DNA of 14,273 bases from assembly GCA_016209345.1 (NCBI GenBank), contig JACQWH010000035.1, forward strand, positions 1-14,273. The letters are read 5' to 3'. The stretch is from Candidatus Uhrbacteria bacterium. Lineage in GTDB: Bacteria > Patescibacteriota > Patescibacteriia > JACQRZ01. The notes beneath the pieces are model-generated. The model was not told where the DNA came from. It searched no databases and saw nothing but the letters and a program-made list of their open reading frames with translations. A program made the position numbers and the translations under genes. Shown here piece after piece: positions 1-6,052 of this stretch (its first letter is position 1; the number at the start of each line of letters is the position of its first letter).

Positions 1-35
1 ATTATATACTGTCATCGCCTGAAGTGCAAATCGCT

Positions 36-116
36 CACGCAGCGACTGCGTGATGAAAAGCTCGCCCGCTCCTTGCGGGCAGAGAAAAAAGCCCGACATG
101 CATCGGGCGCTTTTCT
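36..116. terminator. Hairpin cluster with bidirectional intrinsic terminator
   Basis: Three hairpins lie close together. The first is 35-53 (8-bp stem, 3-nt loop CGA). The second is 64-80 (GCCCGC/GCGGGC, 5-nt loop). The third is 91-108 (GCCCGA/TCGGGC, 6-nt loop). The third is flanked by six A on the left and a T-rich run on the right, so it reads as a terminator in both directions: TTTTTTCTCT follows it on the minus strand, ending the ATPase gene that stops at 217, and CTTTTCTTTC follows on the plus strand, ending whatever lies left of the window. No gene can be assigned confidently in 1-216. A reading frame open from base 1 to 132 runs through the hairpins and is probably not coding. Confidence 0.7.
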
Positions 117-216
117 TTCACTTCTTTCGTAGAATCTTATTCCCCTTGAAAAAGCTTACCATCTTTTGAAAAAATCATCGCCCCGACTATTTCTCGCTTG
201 ATTCTGCGCATACACC

Positions 217-1446
217 TTATAAATCAAACCATGGCACAGCAGTGATGCGCTCATCAAGGCGCTCCCGTCGCTCTCCCTGGGTAATAACATAGCCAACCGG
301 AGCAACCCGTCGATATTCTTCCAAAAAAATCCTCAACCCTTTTATTTCCGATAGACGAACACTTTTCCCCGCTTTTATTTCTATTGGAATGACCGACGAG
401 CCGGTATCAACAACGCAATCAACCTCTGCCCCGCCCGACGTTCTCCAATAATGTATGGTGTGTGGTTTTTGAAGCAAGCGATTACGACGGATAATTTCAA
501 GAATGACCGCGTGCTCAAAAAGCGTTCCTTTTTGTGTGTTGATGACATCTCGTTCAAGCGGTATCCGTGCAAGCGCATTACGAACTCCAAGGTCAAAAAA
601 GTAATACCGCGAAGAAGCAAGAATGCGCTTCCTCGCATTTTTAAGATAGGGGTCAATACGCTCAACAACAAGCGTGTCCTCAAGAATCTGATAGAACTCT
701 TTTATTGACGGTTGGCTTACGCCCGATTCTTGCGAGAGTTTGCTGAGATTCGGCGCAGTGCCCGATTCCACTGCCGCAAGCTCGAGAAAGCGGGAAAATG
801 CTCCAATCTTTCTGACAATCGCCTCGGCGCGTATCTCTTCTTCAAGATAGAGCTGGGCATATGATTTCAATATATCCTTCCTTTCGTTGGGAGTCAGAGA
901 AACCATAAGTGGCAACGAACCATAAATCAAAAGATCCTCAAACGAGTAGGAGCCGTGTGCGTTGATATTTTTCAACGCGAATTCAGAAAGCGCTGGATGC
1001 CGCATCAGACCAAGCTCCCCCCACAGCAAAGGATCCAGAAAAAGTCGCTGAATCCTTCCGGGAAGAAGATTCGCGCCCGCCCTCCGCAGTTTCCGCGCCG
1101 ATGATCCCGTGAAGATGCATGATGCCTCACGGTTATCGAGAAGCACTTGCGTTGCATCAAAAAGCTCGGGTACTTTTTGAGCTTCATCAATAAAAACAAG
1201 CGGGCGCACTCCGTGAGCGCGCGCCTCCCGAATGATTCGGGACGGATCTTGCTCCAACGTGATCCGAACGGAAGGATCCTGAAGCGTATATTCAAGAACG
1301 TTTTCCCGCGATGCTAAGAGTGAACGCACCAACGTTGTTTTCCCAACCTGTCGCGGACCGAGAAGAAGAAACGATTTCTTTTCCCTCACGAGACGTGCCA
1401 GGCGAGATTCAAGATATCGTACTAATTGTTTATTTTTACTAGGCAT
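217..1446 (-). CDS. AAA_14/DUF4143 family ATP-binding protein
   Basis: A 409-aa P-loop ATPase of the AAA_14 plus DUF4143 architecture, full length for the family. The Walker A motif GPRQVGKTT is at residues 30-38 and Walker B LVFIDEAQ at 83-90 (D87, E88), followed by FTGSS at 112-116. A winged-helix-like segment with SQPSIKEF lies near 244-251. The C-terminal domain has the PD-(D/E)xK-like pattern E341-V-D343 then E356-I-K358, typical of DUF4143. The family is common in bacteria and archaea and often sits alone; its substrate is unknown and a DNA-related or antitoxin-like role is only conjecture. The ATG at 1446 is preceded directly by a strong promoter, so the mRNA would start at or next to the ATG. 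No partner gene is nearby. Confidence 0.9.
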   Translation of the reverse strand: MPSKNKQLVRYLESRLARLVREKKSFLLLGPRQVGKTTLVRSLLASRENVLEYTLQDPSVRITLEQDPSRIIREARAHGVRPLVFIDEAQKVPELFDATQVLLDNREASCIFTGSSARKLRRAGANLLPGRIQRLFLDPLLWGELGLMRHPALSEFALKNINAHGSYSFEDLLIYGSLPLMVSLTPNERKDILKSYAQLYLEEEIRAEAIVRKIGAFSRFLELAAVESGTAPNLSKLSQESGVSQPSIKEFYQILEDTLVVERIDPYLKNARKRILASSRYYFFDLGVRNALARIPLERDVINTQKGTLFEHAVILEIIRRNRLLQKPHTIHYWRTSGGAEVDCVVDTGSSVIPIEIKAGKSVRLSEIKGLRIFLEEYRRVAPVGYVITQGERRERLDERITAVPWFDL

Positions 1447-1452
1447 AATTAA

Positions 1453-1480
1453 AGTATACGTTATGCCAATAATTTGTCAA
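1453..1480 (-). promoter_or_regulatory. Sigma70-type promoter of the DUF4143 ATPase gene
   Basis: On the minus strand a perfect -35 TTGACA (1475-1480) is followed, after a 16-nt spacer, by a -10 TATACT (1453-1458). Only six bases separate the -10 from the ATG at 1446, so the expected start of transcription falls on the ATG itself. A dyad GCATAA (1443-1448) / TTATGC (1461-1466) brackets the -10 and could be an operator. Confidence 0.75.
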
Positions 1481-1563
1481 GACGGCCTCAACAGCTCCGG
1501 TGCGGACGAGGTCCGTACAATATGTCCCGCTTGATCCTTTGCACATAACCATTTTATATTCCC

Positions 1564-2292
1564 CTAGGCGCGAAATATACTTTCAAACAATGTCTTGTGT
1601 GATTGAACCCATTCAATTTCCGAACGGATATTTTTGGCTTGTGATGCGGAAAACTCGCGTGAATCCTTGTCAGGAGCTTCTTGTGCCAGCATTTCTCTTT
1701 CGGCTAAAATTTTATTTTGCTGTTTAATAAGCGCGTCATAGAGCGCCTGTCCATCGGAAAAACCATACGTCTCACAAAGTAGCCGTGTCTTTCGCGCTTG
1801 TTGGTCTGCGGGAATGTCACTGCCCAGTCGAAGGAATGTCCACAGAAAATATGCCAAATCATCAACACGACTGCCCGGTTCTGCGCCGTCAAAATCAATA
1901 AAGGCAACGGGAATGGTATCGTCCAGCACGATATTCCAGGGAGCCACATCGTTATGGCAAACAACTTCTTGATTGCCGGCAAGCACGCTTCCCGCTGTAG
2001 CATCGTGAAAACGTTTAAGCATCCGAACAACAACAATGAGCTGATCGTCAGTCCAGTCAATTTCTCCATGCGGCACTTTGCCCTTGATAAACGTAAGCAC
2101 TTCCCGCCCCTTCTCGTCAATGCCAAGAAAACGTGGCGCGCCATTAAACGTCTTTTCTTTAAGCAGCTTCAACAACGCGTGGCTAAAATCGGAGTGGGGC
2201 CCTATTGGACGGCGCACCGTATCTCCAATCCTCAAAACTTCTGCGGCGGTTCTGCCGCCCACGAGCTTACATTCGTCCAATTCTTTCGGCAT
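1564..2292 (-). CDS. Phosphotransferase of the APH / choline kinase fold
   Basis: A 242-aa kinase-like protein of the aminoglycoside phosphotransferase (APH) superfamily. The catalytic loop is CHNDVAPWN (H113, N114, D115, N120), matching the family pattern HxDxxxxN, and the metal-binding motif is FIDFD (D133, D135), followed by an aromatic and charged stretch typical of these enzymes. The N-terminal lobe is short. The real substrate is unknown; such genes in environmental genomes often act on small metabolites or sugar alcohols, and there is no reason to call this drug resistance. It begins 33 nt after the stop of the small upstream gene (2326-2697), so the two are probably cotranscribed. No Shine-Dalgarno sequence precedes the ATG at 2292. 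Confidence 0.85.
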   Translation of the reverse strand: MPKELDECKLVGGRTAAEVLRIGDTVRRPIGPHSDFSHALLKLLKEKTFNGAPRFLGIDEKGREVLTFIKGKVPHGEIDWTDDQLIVVVRMLKRFHDATAGSVLAGNQEVVCHNDVAPWNIVLDDTIPVAFIDFDGAEPGSRVDDLAYFLWTFLRLGSDIPADQQARKTRLLCETYGFSDGQALYDALIKQQNKILAEREMLAQEAPDKDSREFSASQAKNIRSEIEWVQSHKTLFESIFRA

Positions 2293-2325
2293 ATTCAGCG
2301 TTCGTAATTCAGGATGAAAAAAATG

Positions 2326-2697
2326 TTAGTCAAAAAATTGCGTTTCCTTCCTTCGGTCCATAAGATTGTGTGCCTCACGCATTTCATCGGGCGGATAGAG
2401 ATAGATGATTTTGTATGTCCCCGCTGTCATCCTCTTTTCATAGTCATGGATGATCGTCAAGATGTGCACGAGCCCCCAGTAAATCCACTTGCCGTCTCTA
2501 TTTTCCACCAAAAAATTTCTGACGGGCGGGACTTTATACAGCCGAATGGCGGGCTTATCTTTGAACTCAAAAACTCTCTCAGAAAAGTCCTCTGTCCGAT
2601 ACGGCGTTTTCAAGTGTATCGCAAAATCAAGCTCGCGGGGAAATCCCTGCTCGCGTGTCAGCTGTAATGTATCGTTTATTTCAATAAAGCTTCCCAT
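2326..2697 (-). CDS. Small conserved-looking protein of unknown function
   Basis: A 123-aa soluble protein from the ATG at 2697; a GTG three codons upstream (2706) is an alternative start. It has no signal peptide, membrane segment or known catalytic motif. It is rich in aromatic and charged residues, with recognisable patches FPRELDFAIHL (about residues 19-29), PVRNFLVENRDGKWIYWG (near 58-75) and ILTIIHDYEKRMTAGTYKIIYLY (near 78-100). This regular beta-alpha pattern suggests a compact fold. I believe similar proteins occur in other Patescibacteria, but that is memory, not a search. It is the first gene of a probable two-gene unit with the APH-fold kinase, behind a promoter overlapped by a palindrome. 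Confidence 0.75.
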   Translation of the reverse strand: MGSFIEINDTLQLTREQGFPRELDFAIHLKTPYRTEDFSERVFEFKDKPAIRLYKVPPVRNFLVENRDGKWIYWGLVHILTIIHDYEKRMTAGTYKIIYLYPPDEMREAHNLMDRRKETQFFD

Positions 2698-2730
2698 ACT
2701 GTTCACTTATTGTGCACACTATTGGCATAC

Positions 2731-2759
2731 GGTATAAACGTGTTAATCTATCAATACAA
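2731..2759 (-). promoter_or_regulatory. Candidate promoter of the unknown-protein/APH kinase pair
   Basis: On the minus strand TTGTAT (2754-2759) and TATACC (2731-2736) are separated by 17 nt. Both boxes are only partly consensus. The -35 box is the left half of the perfect palindrome at 2754-2770. Confidence 0.4.
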
Positions 2760-2770
2760 GTGACTTGTAT
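2754..2770. promoter_or_regulatory. Perfect 17-bp palindrome, candidate operator
   Basis: ATACAAGTGACTTGTAT is two exact 8-bp half-sites around a central G. It overlaps the -35 of the promoter for the gene pair at 1564-2697, a position suited to a dimeric repressor. The one-base centre makes an RNA hairpin unlikely, so a protein-binding site is the better reading. Confidence 0.45.
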
Positions 2771-2790
2771 CCTCGCCACGCAAGGAGCAA

Positions 2791-2823
2791 AAAAATCGGC
2801 AGAACATGTCTTTGGCGATTTTT
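2791..2823. terminator. Weak bidirectional terminator after the SDR gene
   Basis: An A-rich arm (2791-2798, ending ATCG) can pair with a T-rich arm (2816-2823, starting CGAT) around a 17-nt loop. It lies just past the SDR stop codon at 2829. The stem is AT-rich and the T-run is part of the stem, so efficiency is doubtful. Confidence 0.35.
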
Positions 2824-2828
2824 CATAG

Positions 2829-3572
2829 CTAACGAATGATTCTTCCGCCGTCCACAATCAATGTTTGGCCATTGACAAAATCCGAATCGGGGGAGGAAAA
2901 AAATAAGATTACCCTTGCTACATCCTCCGGCGAAGCAATTCTCCCCATTGGCGTTTCGCTCGCCAGTTTATCAATAAGCTCTTTACTGTAAATTTCATGC
3001 AAGAGATCCGTATGAACCGGTCCAGGTGCAACTGAATTGATAGTAATATTGAATCTGCCAAATTCAGCGGCAAGAGTTTTTGTAAGTGCGTCAACGCCTG
3101 CTTTTGATACTGCGTATGCCACACTTGTCAAACTGCCGACAATGGAAGAAATGGAGGTGACGTTGACGATTTTTCCGTGCTTCTGCTTTTTCATTTCTTT
3201 GCTCACCGCCTTAATACAATTATATGCTCCCAACAAATTACTCTGAAGTGTTTGATTCCAAATCTCGGGAGTTGTTTCATCAAAGGATTTTGGAATAAGT
3301 GTACCGGCATTATTTACAAGAATATCGATGCGACCAAACTTTTCTAGCGTATCGGATATCAAACGCTTTACGTCATCTTCTTTTGAAACATCCGCCCGTA
3401 CCAACAATGACCTCTCTAGACCAATAGTATCAACAACTTCTTGAGCTGCGGCGACGTCATTCTTATAGTTCACAGCAACAAATGCCCCCTCTTGTGCGAA
3501 GAGGATTGCTGTGGCCCGTCCGATGCCGCGCGACGAACCCGTGATGATTGCAACTTTGTTTTCAAGTCTCAT
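2829..3572 (-). CDS. Short-chain dehydrogenase/reductase (SDR), FabG-like
   Basis: A 247-aa classical SDR, the normal length for the family. The Rossmann cofactor motif TGSSRGIG is at residues 11-18 and the structural NNAG at 87-90. The catalytic tetrad is visible as N112, S140, Y153 and K157. The C-terminal VDGG (239-242) is also usual. The basic residues near the cofactor loop suggest NADP(H), but this is not certain. Many such proteins are called 3-oxoacyl-ACP reductase; no other fatty-acid gene is in the window, so the substrate stays open and a sugar or other carbonyl compound is equally possible. The ATG at 3572 is preferred over an upstream TTG because it places the Rossmann fold at the N-terminus and because the candidate promoter lies upstream of it. 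Confidence 0.9.
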   Translation of the reverse strand: MRLENKVAIITGSSRGIGRATAILFAQEGAFVAVNYKNDVAAAQEVVDTIGLERSLLVRADVSKEDDVKRLISDTLEKFGRIDILVNNAGTLIPKSFDETTPEIWNQTLQSNLLGAYNCIKAVSKEMKKQKHGKIVNVTSISSIVGSLTSVAYAVSKAGVDALTKTLAAEFGRFNITINSVAPGPVHTDLLHEIYSKELIDKLASETPMGRIASPEDVARVILFFSSPDSDFVNGQTLIVDGGRIIR

Positions 3573-3584
3573 GTTCGCACAGAT

Positions 3585-3614
3585 ATACAAATTTATTTTC
3601 CAAAATGCTGTCAA
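3585..3614 (-). promoter_or_regulatory. Candidate promoter of the SDR gene
   Basis: On the minus strand a perfect TTGACA (3609-3614) lies 18 nt from TTGTAT (3585-3590). The -10 box ends 12 nt before the ATG at 3572, giving a leader of only about five bases. No ribosome binding site is present. Confidence 0.45.
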
Positions 3615-3624
3615 AGCAAAGCTA

Positions 3625-3903
3625 CTATTCTTTGAAGTTCATCATCGAATTTTTTTTCATTGTTTCAACATTTCTGTCGACCCGTTCCTTATATTTCTCC
3701 TGGCTCTCCGCCCCATATTGATATGCTGCATGCTGAACCCACAAGTTATGCTGGTTATCTCTATAAACGCGCTCCCACTCACCGACAACACCGCCATAGA
3801 ATAACAAAAGCTCTCTTCTTATTCTGTCACGTTTTGTTTCTTTCTTTTCACCTTGAGCGCCTTCTCCTTCCGATGAAGGAATCTCTTCGTTTTTATTTCT
3901 CAT
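3625..3903 (-). CDS. Small charged protein of unknown function
   Basis: A 92-aa protein from the ATG at 3903, rich in Lys, Glu and Arg. Residues 1-28 are hydrophilic and probably disordered; residues 29-85 look helical with aromatic residues (ELLLFYGGVVGEWERVY, then YQYGAESQEKYKERV). It has no signal peptide and no family I recognise. The frame stays open upstream to a GTG at 3999, but those codons translate the GC-rich tRNA-like segment, so the downstream ATG is preferred. Two consecutive TAG stops end the gene, 52 nt before the SDR start. Confidence 0.6.
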   Translation of the reverse strand: MRNKNEEIPSSEGEGAQGEKKETKRDRIRRELLLFYGGVVGEWERVYRDNQHNLWVQHAAYQYGAESQEKYKERVDRNVETMKKNSMMNFKE

Positions 3904-3929
3904 AGTATTTTTTCTGACAAAGTTAATTT

Positions 3930-4017
3930 TGGTGCGCCCGGAGGGATTCGCCGCATCGCATCCGACTCGCGGTCCTGGGTGGCTGCGCGCACTCGCCACC
4001 CGTTCTCATCCCGCGCA
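3930..4017 (-). repeat. GC-rich segment with orphan tRNA-like 3' end
   Basis: Read on the minus strand, this segment ends (3930-3950) like a tRNA: a T-loop-like CGAAT, T-stem 3' strand CCCTC, acceptor 3' strand CGGGCGC, discriminator A, then CCA. The rest of a tRNA is missing: no matching T-stem 5' strand, no anticodon arm and no full acceptor 5' strand. The 5' part instead holds a perfect hairpin GGGTGGC (3977-3983) / GCCACCC (3995-4001). The segment is clearly more GC-rich than the AT-rich flanks. It may be a tRNA fragment, an old integration site, or one copy of an interspersed repeat. Confidence 0.45.
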
Positions 4018-4042
4018 ACAGCCACTAAAATGGTGTCAATTC

Positions 4043-4774
4043 TCATTTTTCAGGTTTTTCTTTGGCGGCATAATCTTTTACGACTACACATTGACTTGTA
4101 GAAAGCTCAATAACAGATTCAACTTTATCCGCGAAGAATTCATCGAACGCTTTTTTGACACCCGCCAAGCTTGAATAATCATGCGATAGAATAATACCGC
4201 CCCCCACCATTCTGGGATAAAAAAACTTTAGGCATTCCAAAGTGCTGCGGTATAAATCTACATCAAGGTGGACAAATGCGAATGATTTATTTACAACCGG
4301 TCCCGCGGTTTCGGGAAACATGCCGGGGTAAAAAAATACATTTTTGTAACCGCCAAGATACGTTTTTACCAAATCAAAAGTCGCCGTATACATTTTCTTC
4401 CGCATTGAACTACTGTCTGCAAACGTTGGTTCTGGCAATCCCTCGAAGGTGTCAAAAAGATGAAGCGCCCTGTCCCCTTTTATCTCACAGACCATCCTTG
4501 CGGACCCTCCTGCATAAACGCCAACCTCAGCAAAATCACCCTCCCGCCTTTTTACCGAGGAAACGCAATGATGGATTTGAACCATTTCAGTGGGCCACAT
4601 GAGCGAATTGCCATCTTTTTGAATTGTCCGGATTAGATTGATAACGCCCTTATCCTTGTGAAACTTCAATAATTGTAATTGCGCACTTCGAATGGGCATT
4701 CGCATAAAACCGGCTGCGAGTTTCATGATCGGATTTTCGCTTGCTCCTATTTTTTGTAAAATTTTTTTAATCAC
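4043..4774 (-). CDS. TylF-type SAM-dependent O-methyltransferase
   Basis: A class I methyltransferase of the TylF (macrocin O-methyltransferase) family, about 243 aa. The SAM-binding motif FAEVGVYAGGSA is at residues 81-92, LFDTFEGLPEP at 106-116, and the acidic metal-binding motif FVHLDVDLYRST at 167-178 with D171 and D173; HDY follows at 198-200. The family methylates hydroxyls of sugars and other small molecules, so a role in surface glycan modification is plausible but inferred. The frame runs back to 5062 through the tRNA and into pilT, which cannot be real. I chose the GTG at 4774, which keeps a natural N-terminus (IKKILQKIG); the ATG at 4726 is a close alternative. It starts 47 nt after the tRNA-Arg 3' end and may share its promoter. 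Confidence 0.82.
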   Translation of the reverse strand: MIKKILQKIGASENPIMKLAAGFMRMPIRSAQLQLLKFHKDKGVINLIRTIQKDGNSLMWPTEMVQIHHCVSSVKRREGDFAEVGVYAGGSARMVCEIKGDRALHLFDTFEGLPEPTFADSSSMRKKMYTATFDLVKTYLGGYKNVFFYPGMFPETAGPVVNKSFAFVHLDVDLYRSTLECLKFFYPRMVGGGIILSHDYSSLAGVKKAFDEFFADKVESVIELSTSQCVVVKDYAAKEKPEK

Positions 4775-4821
4775 AAACAAATGAAACAATTCTTCCCAAA
4801 TGGTTCCTCGTCTTTTTCTCT

Positions 4822-4893
4822 TGCGCCCGGAGAGAATCGAACTCCCATCCTCAGGTTCGAAGCCTGATATCCTATCCGTTGAACGACGGGCGC
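4822..4893 (-). tRNA. tRNA-Arg, anticodon UCG
   Basis: A complete cloverleaf on the minus strand, 72 nt without CCA. The acceptor stem is GCGCCCG/CGGGCGC with discriminator A. The D-arm is GTTC/GGAT around AACGGATA. The anticodon stem TCAGG/CCTGA closes the loop CTTCGAA, giving anticodon UCG (reads CGA and probably other CGN). The variable loop is 4 nt, and the T-arm is GGGAG/CTCTC around TTCGATT. The 3' end is followed by AGAG, so CCA must be added after transcription. A promoter is visible upstream. Confidence 0.95.
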
Positions 4894-4916
4894 ATACAAC
4901 AAAATTATCGCTTGCA

Positions 4917-4946
4917 AGTGTAGCGCATTCTCGGAGGTTTGTCCAA
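4917..4946 (-). promoter_or_regulatory. Candidate promoter of tRNA-Arg
   Basis: On the minus strand TTGGAC (4941-4946) and TACACT (4917-4922) are 18 nt apart. The -10 box ends 23 nt before the tRNA 5' end, leaving a 5' trailer of roughly 17 nt to be removed. It could also transcribe the methyltransferase gene downstream. Confidence 0.45.
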
Positions 4947-4950
4947 GACG

Positions 4951-4965
4951 CGCCTAAGGTAGGCG
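4951..4965. terminator. Hairpin after pilT
   Basis: CGCCTA (4951-4956) and TAGGCG (4960-4965) form a perfect 6-bp stem with a 3-nt loop, 12 nt past the pilT stop codon. There is no T-run on the minus strand, so it is a weak terminator at best; it may mark the 3' end of the pilT mRNA or simply separate pilT from the tRNA promoter, which follows at once. Confidence 0.35.
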
Positions 4966-4977
4966 GAAGAGTTCTAT

Positions 4978-6018
4978 TTATCCAAGAATGCGGGGGTCTT
5001 GCAGGTGCGCGCGAGCGACTTCTTCGCTTATGAGTTTTTTTTGATACAGGTCCTGGAGGCATTGATCCATGGTCATCATGCCCTGATCGCCGCCGGTCTG
5101 AATCATCGATTTTATATGTTCGATTTTATTCTCGCGAATCAAATTCGCAATCGCGGGCGTAAGCACCATAACCTCACGAACGGCGACGCGCCCGCCGCCC
5201 ACTTTTGGAACCAGGAGCTGAGAGATAACGCCGCGGAGCGTCATGGCAAGCTGAAGGCGAATCTGCTCCTGCTGATCTGCGGGAAAATAATCAATGATAC
5301 GGTGAATGGTTTGCGGCGCGTCGTAGGTATGCAGGGTCGAGTACACCAGGTGGCCCGTCTCGGCAATGGTAATGGTTGTTGAAATCGTTTCGGGATCGCG
5401 CATCTCGCCCACCATGATGACATCCGGGTCATGGCGGACGACAAACTTCAAACTGTTTCCAAATGACTTGAAGTCGTGTCCGAACTCGCGCTGGCGTACG
5501 ACCGACTTATCCGACTTGAACACAAACTCAATAGGATCTTCAAACGTGATGATGTTTGCGGCGCGGGTGTGGTTAATATGATCAATCATCGAAGCAAGTG
5601 TTGTCGACTTACCGTTCCCTGTCTGACCGGTAAGCACCACCAGCCCCTGCTGCCATTTCGTAAACTCAAACGCGATAGGCGACAGCGCGATCTGCTCCAT
5701 GGTCGGAATTTCAGATGGAATAAACCGCGCAACAAGGGTCAAATGCCCCTGCTCCCAAAAAACATTGACGCGAAAGCGATACGTGTCTTTCAGCGAATAG
5801 ACAAGCCCCAGTTCGCGCTCGCTTTCTAGTTCCTTTTTCTGGTGCTCTGAGAGTACTTCATACACAACCTGCTCTATGTCTGCCTGTTCGAGCACGGGAA
5901 ACTCTTCCTGCTCGATAAGGTCGCCGTCGTGGCGCAATATCGGTCGCTTATGTACCGCCAAATGAATATCCGAAATGCCTTTCTTAATGGCTGCGTCGAG
6001 AATGTCGTTGATATGCAT
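4978..6018 (-). CDS. pilT: PilT-type type IV pilus retraction ATPase
   Basis: A 346-aa secretion/pilus ATPase of normal PilT length. Visible motifs are Walker A GQTGNGKST (131-139), the Asp box TFEDPIEF (158-165), Walker B VIMVGEMRDPET (200-211), the His box TGHLVYSTLHT (221-231) and AIANLIRE (289-296), the PilT hallmark usually written AIRNLIRE. The protein acts as a cytoplasmic hexamer at the base of the pilus, using ATP to depolymerise pilin, which drives twitching and DNA uptake. No pilB, pilC or pilin gene is in the window. It begins 34 nt after the SpoIID-like gene and is probably cotranscribed with it. The leader contains degenerate CCTAA-type repeats and an AAAGG a few bases before the ATG, the only plausible Shine-Dalgarno sequence in the window. 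Confidence 0.95.
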   Translation of the reverse strand: MHINDILDAAIKKGISDIHLAVHKRPILRHDGDLIEQEEFPVLEQADIEQVVYEVLSEHQKKELESERELGLVYSLKDTYRFRVNVFWEQGHLTLVARFIPSEIPTMEQIALSPIAFEFTKWQQGLVVLTGQTGNGKSTTLASMIDHINHTRAANIITFEDPIEFVFKSDKSVVRQREFGHDFKSFGNSLKFVVRHDPDVIMVGEMRDPETISTTITIAETGHLVYSTLHTYDAPQTIHRIIDYFPADQQEQIRLQLAMTLRGVISQLLVPKVGGGRVAVREVMVLTPAIANLIRENKIEHIKSMIQTGGDQGMMTMDQCLQDLYQKKLISEEVARAHLQDPRILG

Positions 6019-6052
6019 ATACCTTTAGGTTATAGGTTAGAGGGGTTAGGGG
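6019..6052 (-). repeat. Degenerate CCTAA repeat in the pilT leader
   Basis: On the minus strand the gap between the SpoIID-like stop and the pilT ATG consists of CCCCTAA, CCCCTCTAA, CCTATAA and CCTAAAGG, four diverged units of 7-9 nt. They resemble the CCCTAAT units ahead of recA. Confidence 0.6.

Noticed and set aside
1564..2292. Antibiotic-resistance label for the APH-fold kinase
   Set aside because: Only general fold motifs are present; nothing points to aminoglycosides and no mobile element flanks it.
1798..2307. 169-codon plus-strand frame
   Set aside because: It is antisense to the APH-fold kinase, which has intact catalytic motifs; the plus-strand product has none.
3930..4017. Complete second tRNA gene
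   Set aside because: No anticodon arm, D-arm or T-stem 5' strand can be formed; only the 3' end resembles a tRNA.
4775..5062. N-terminal extension of the methyltransferase frame
   Set aside because: These codons read through the tRNA-Arg gene and into the end of pilT, so the open frame is accidental.
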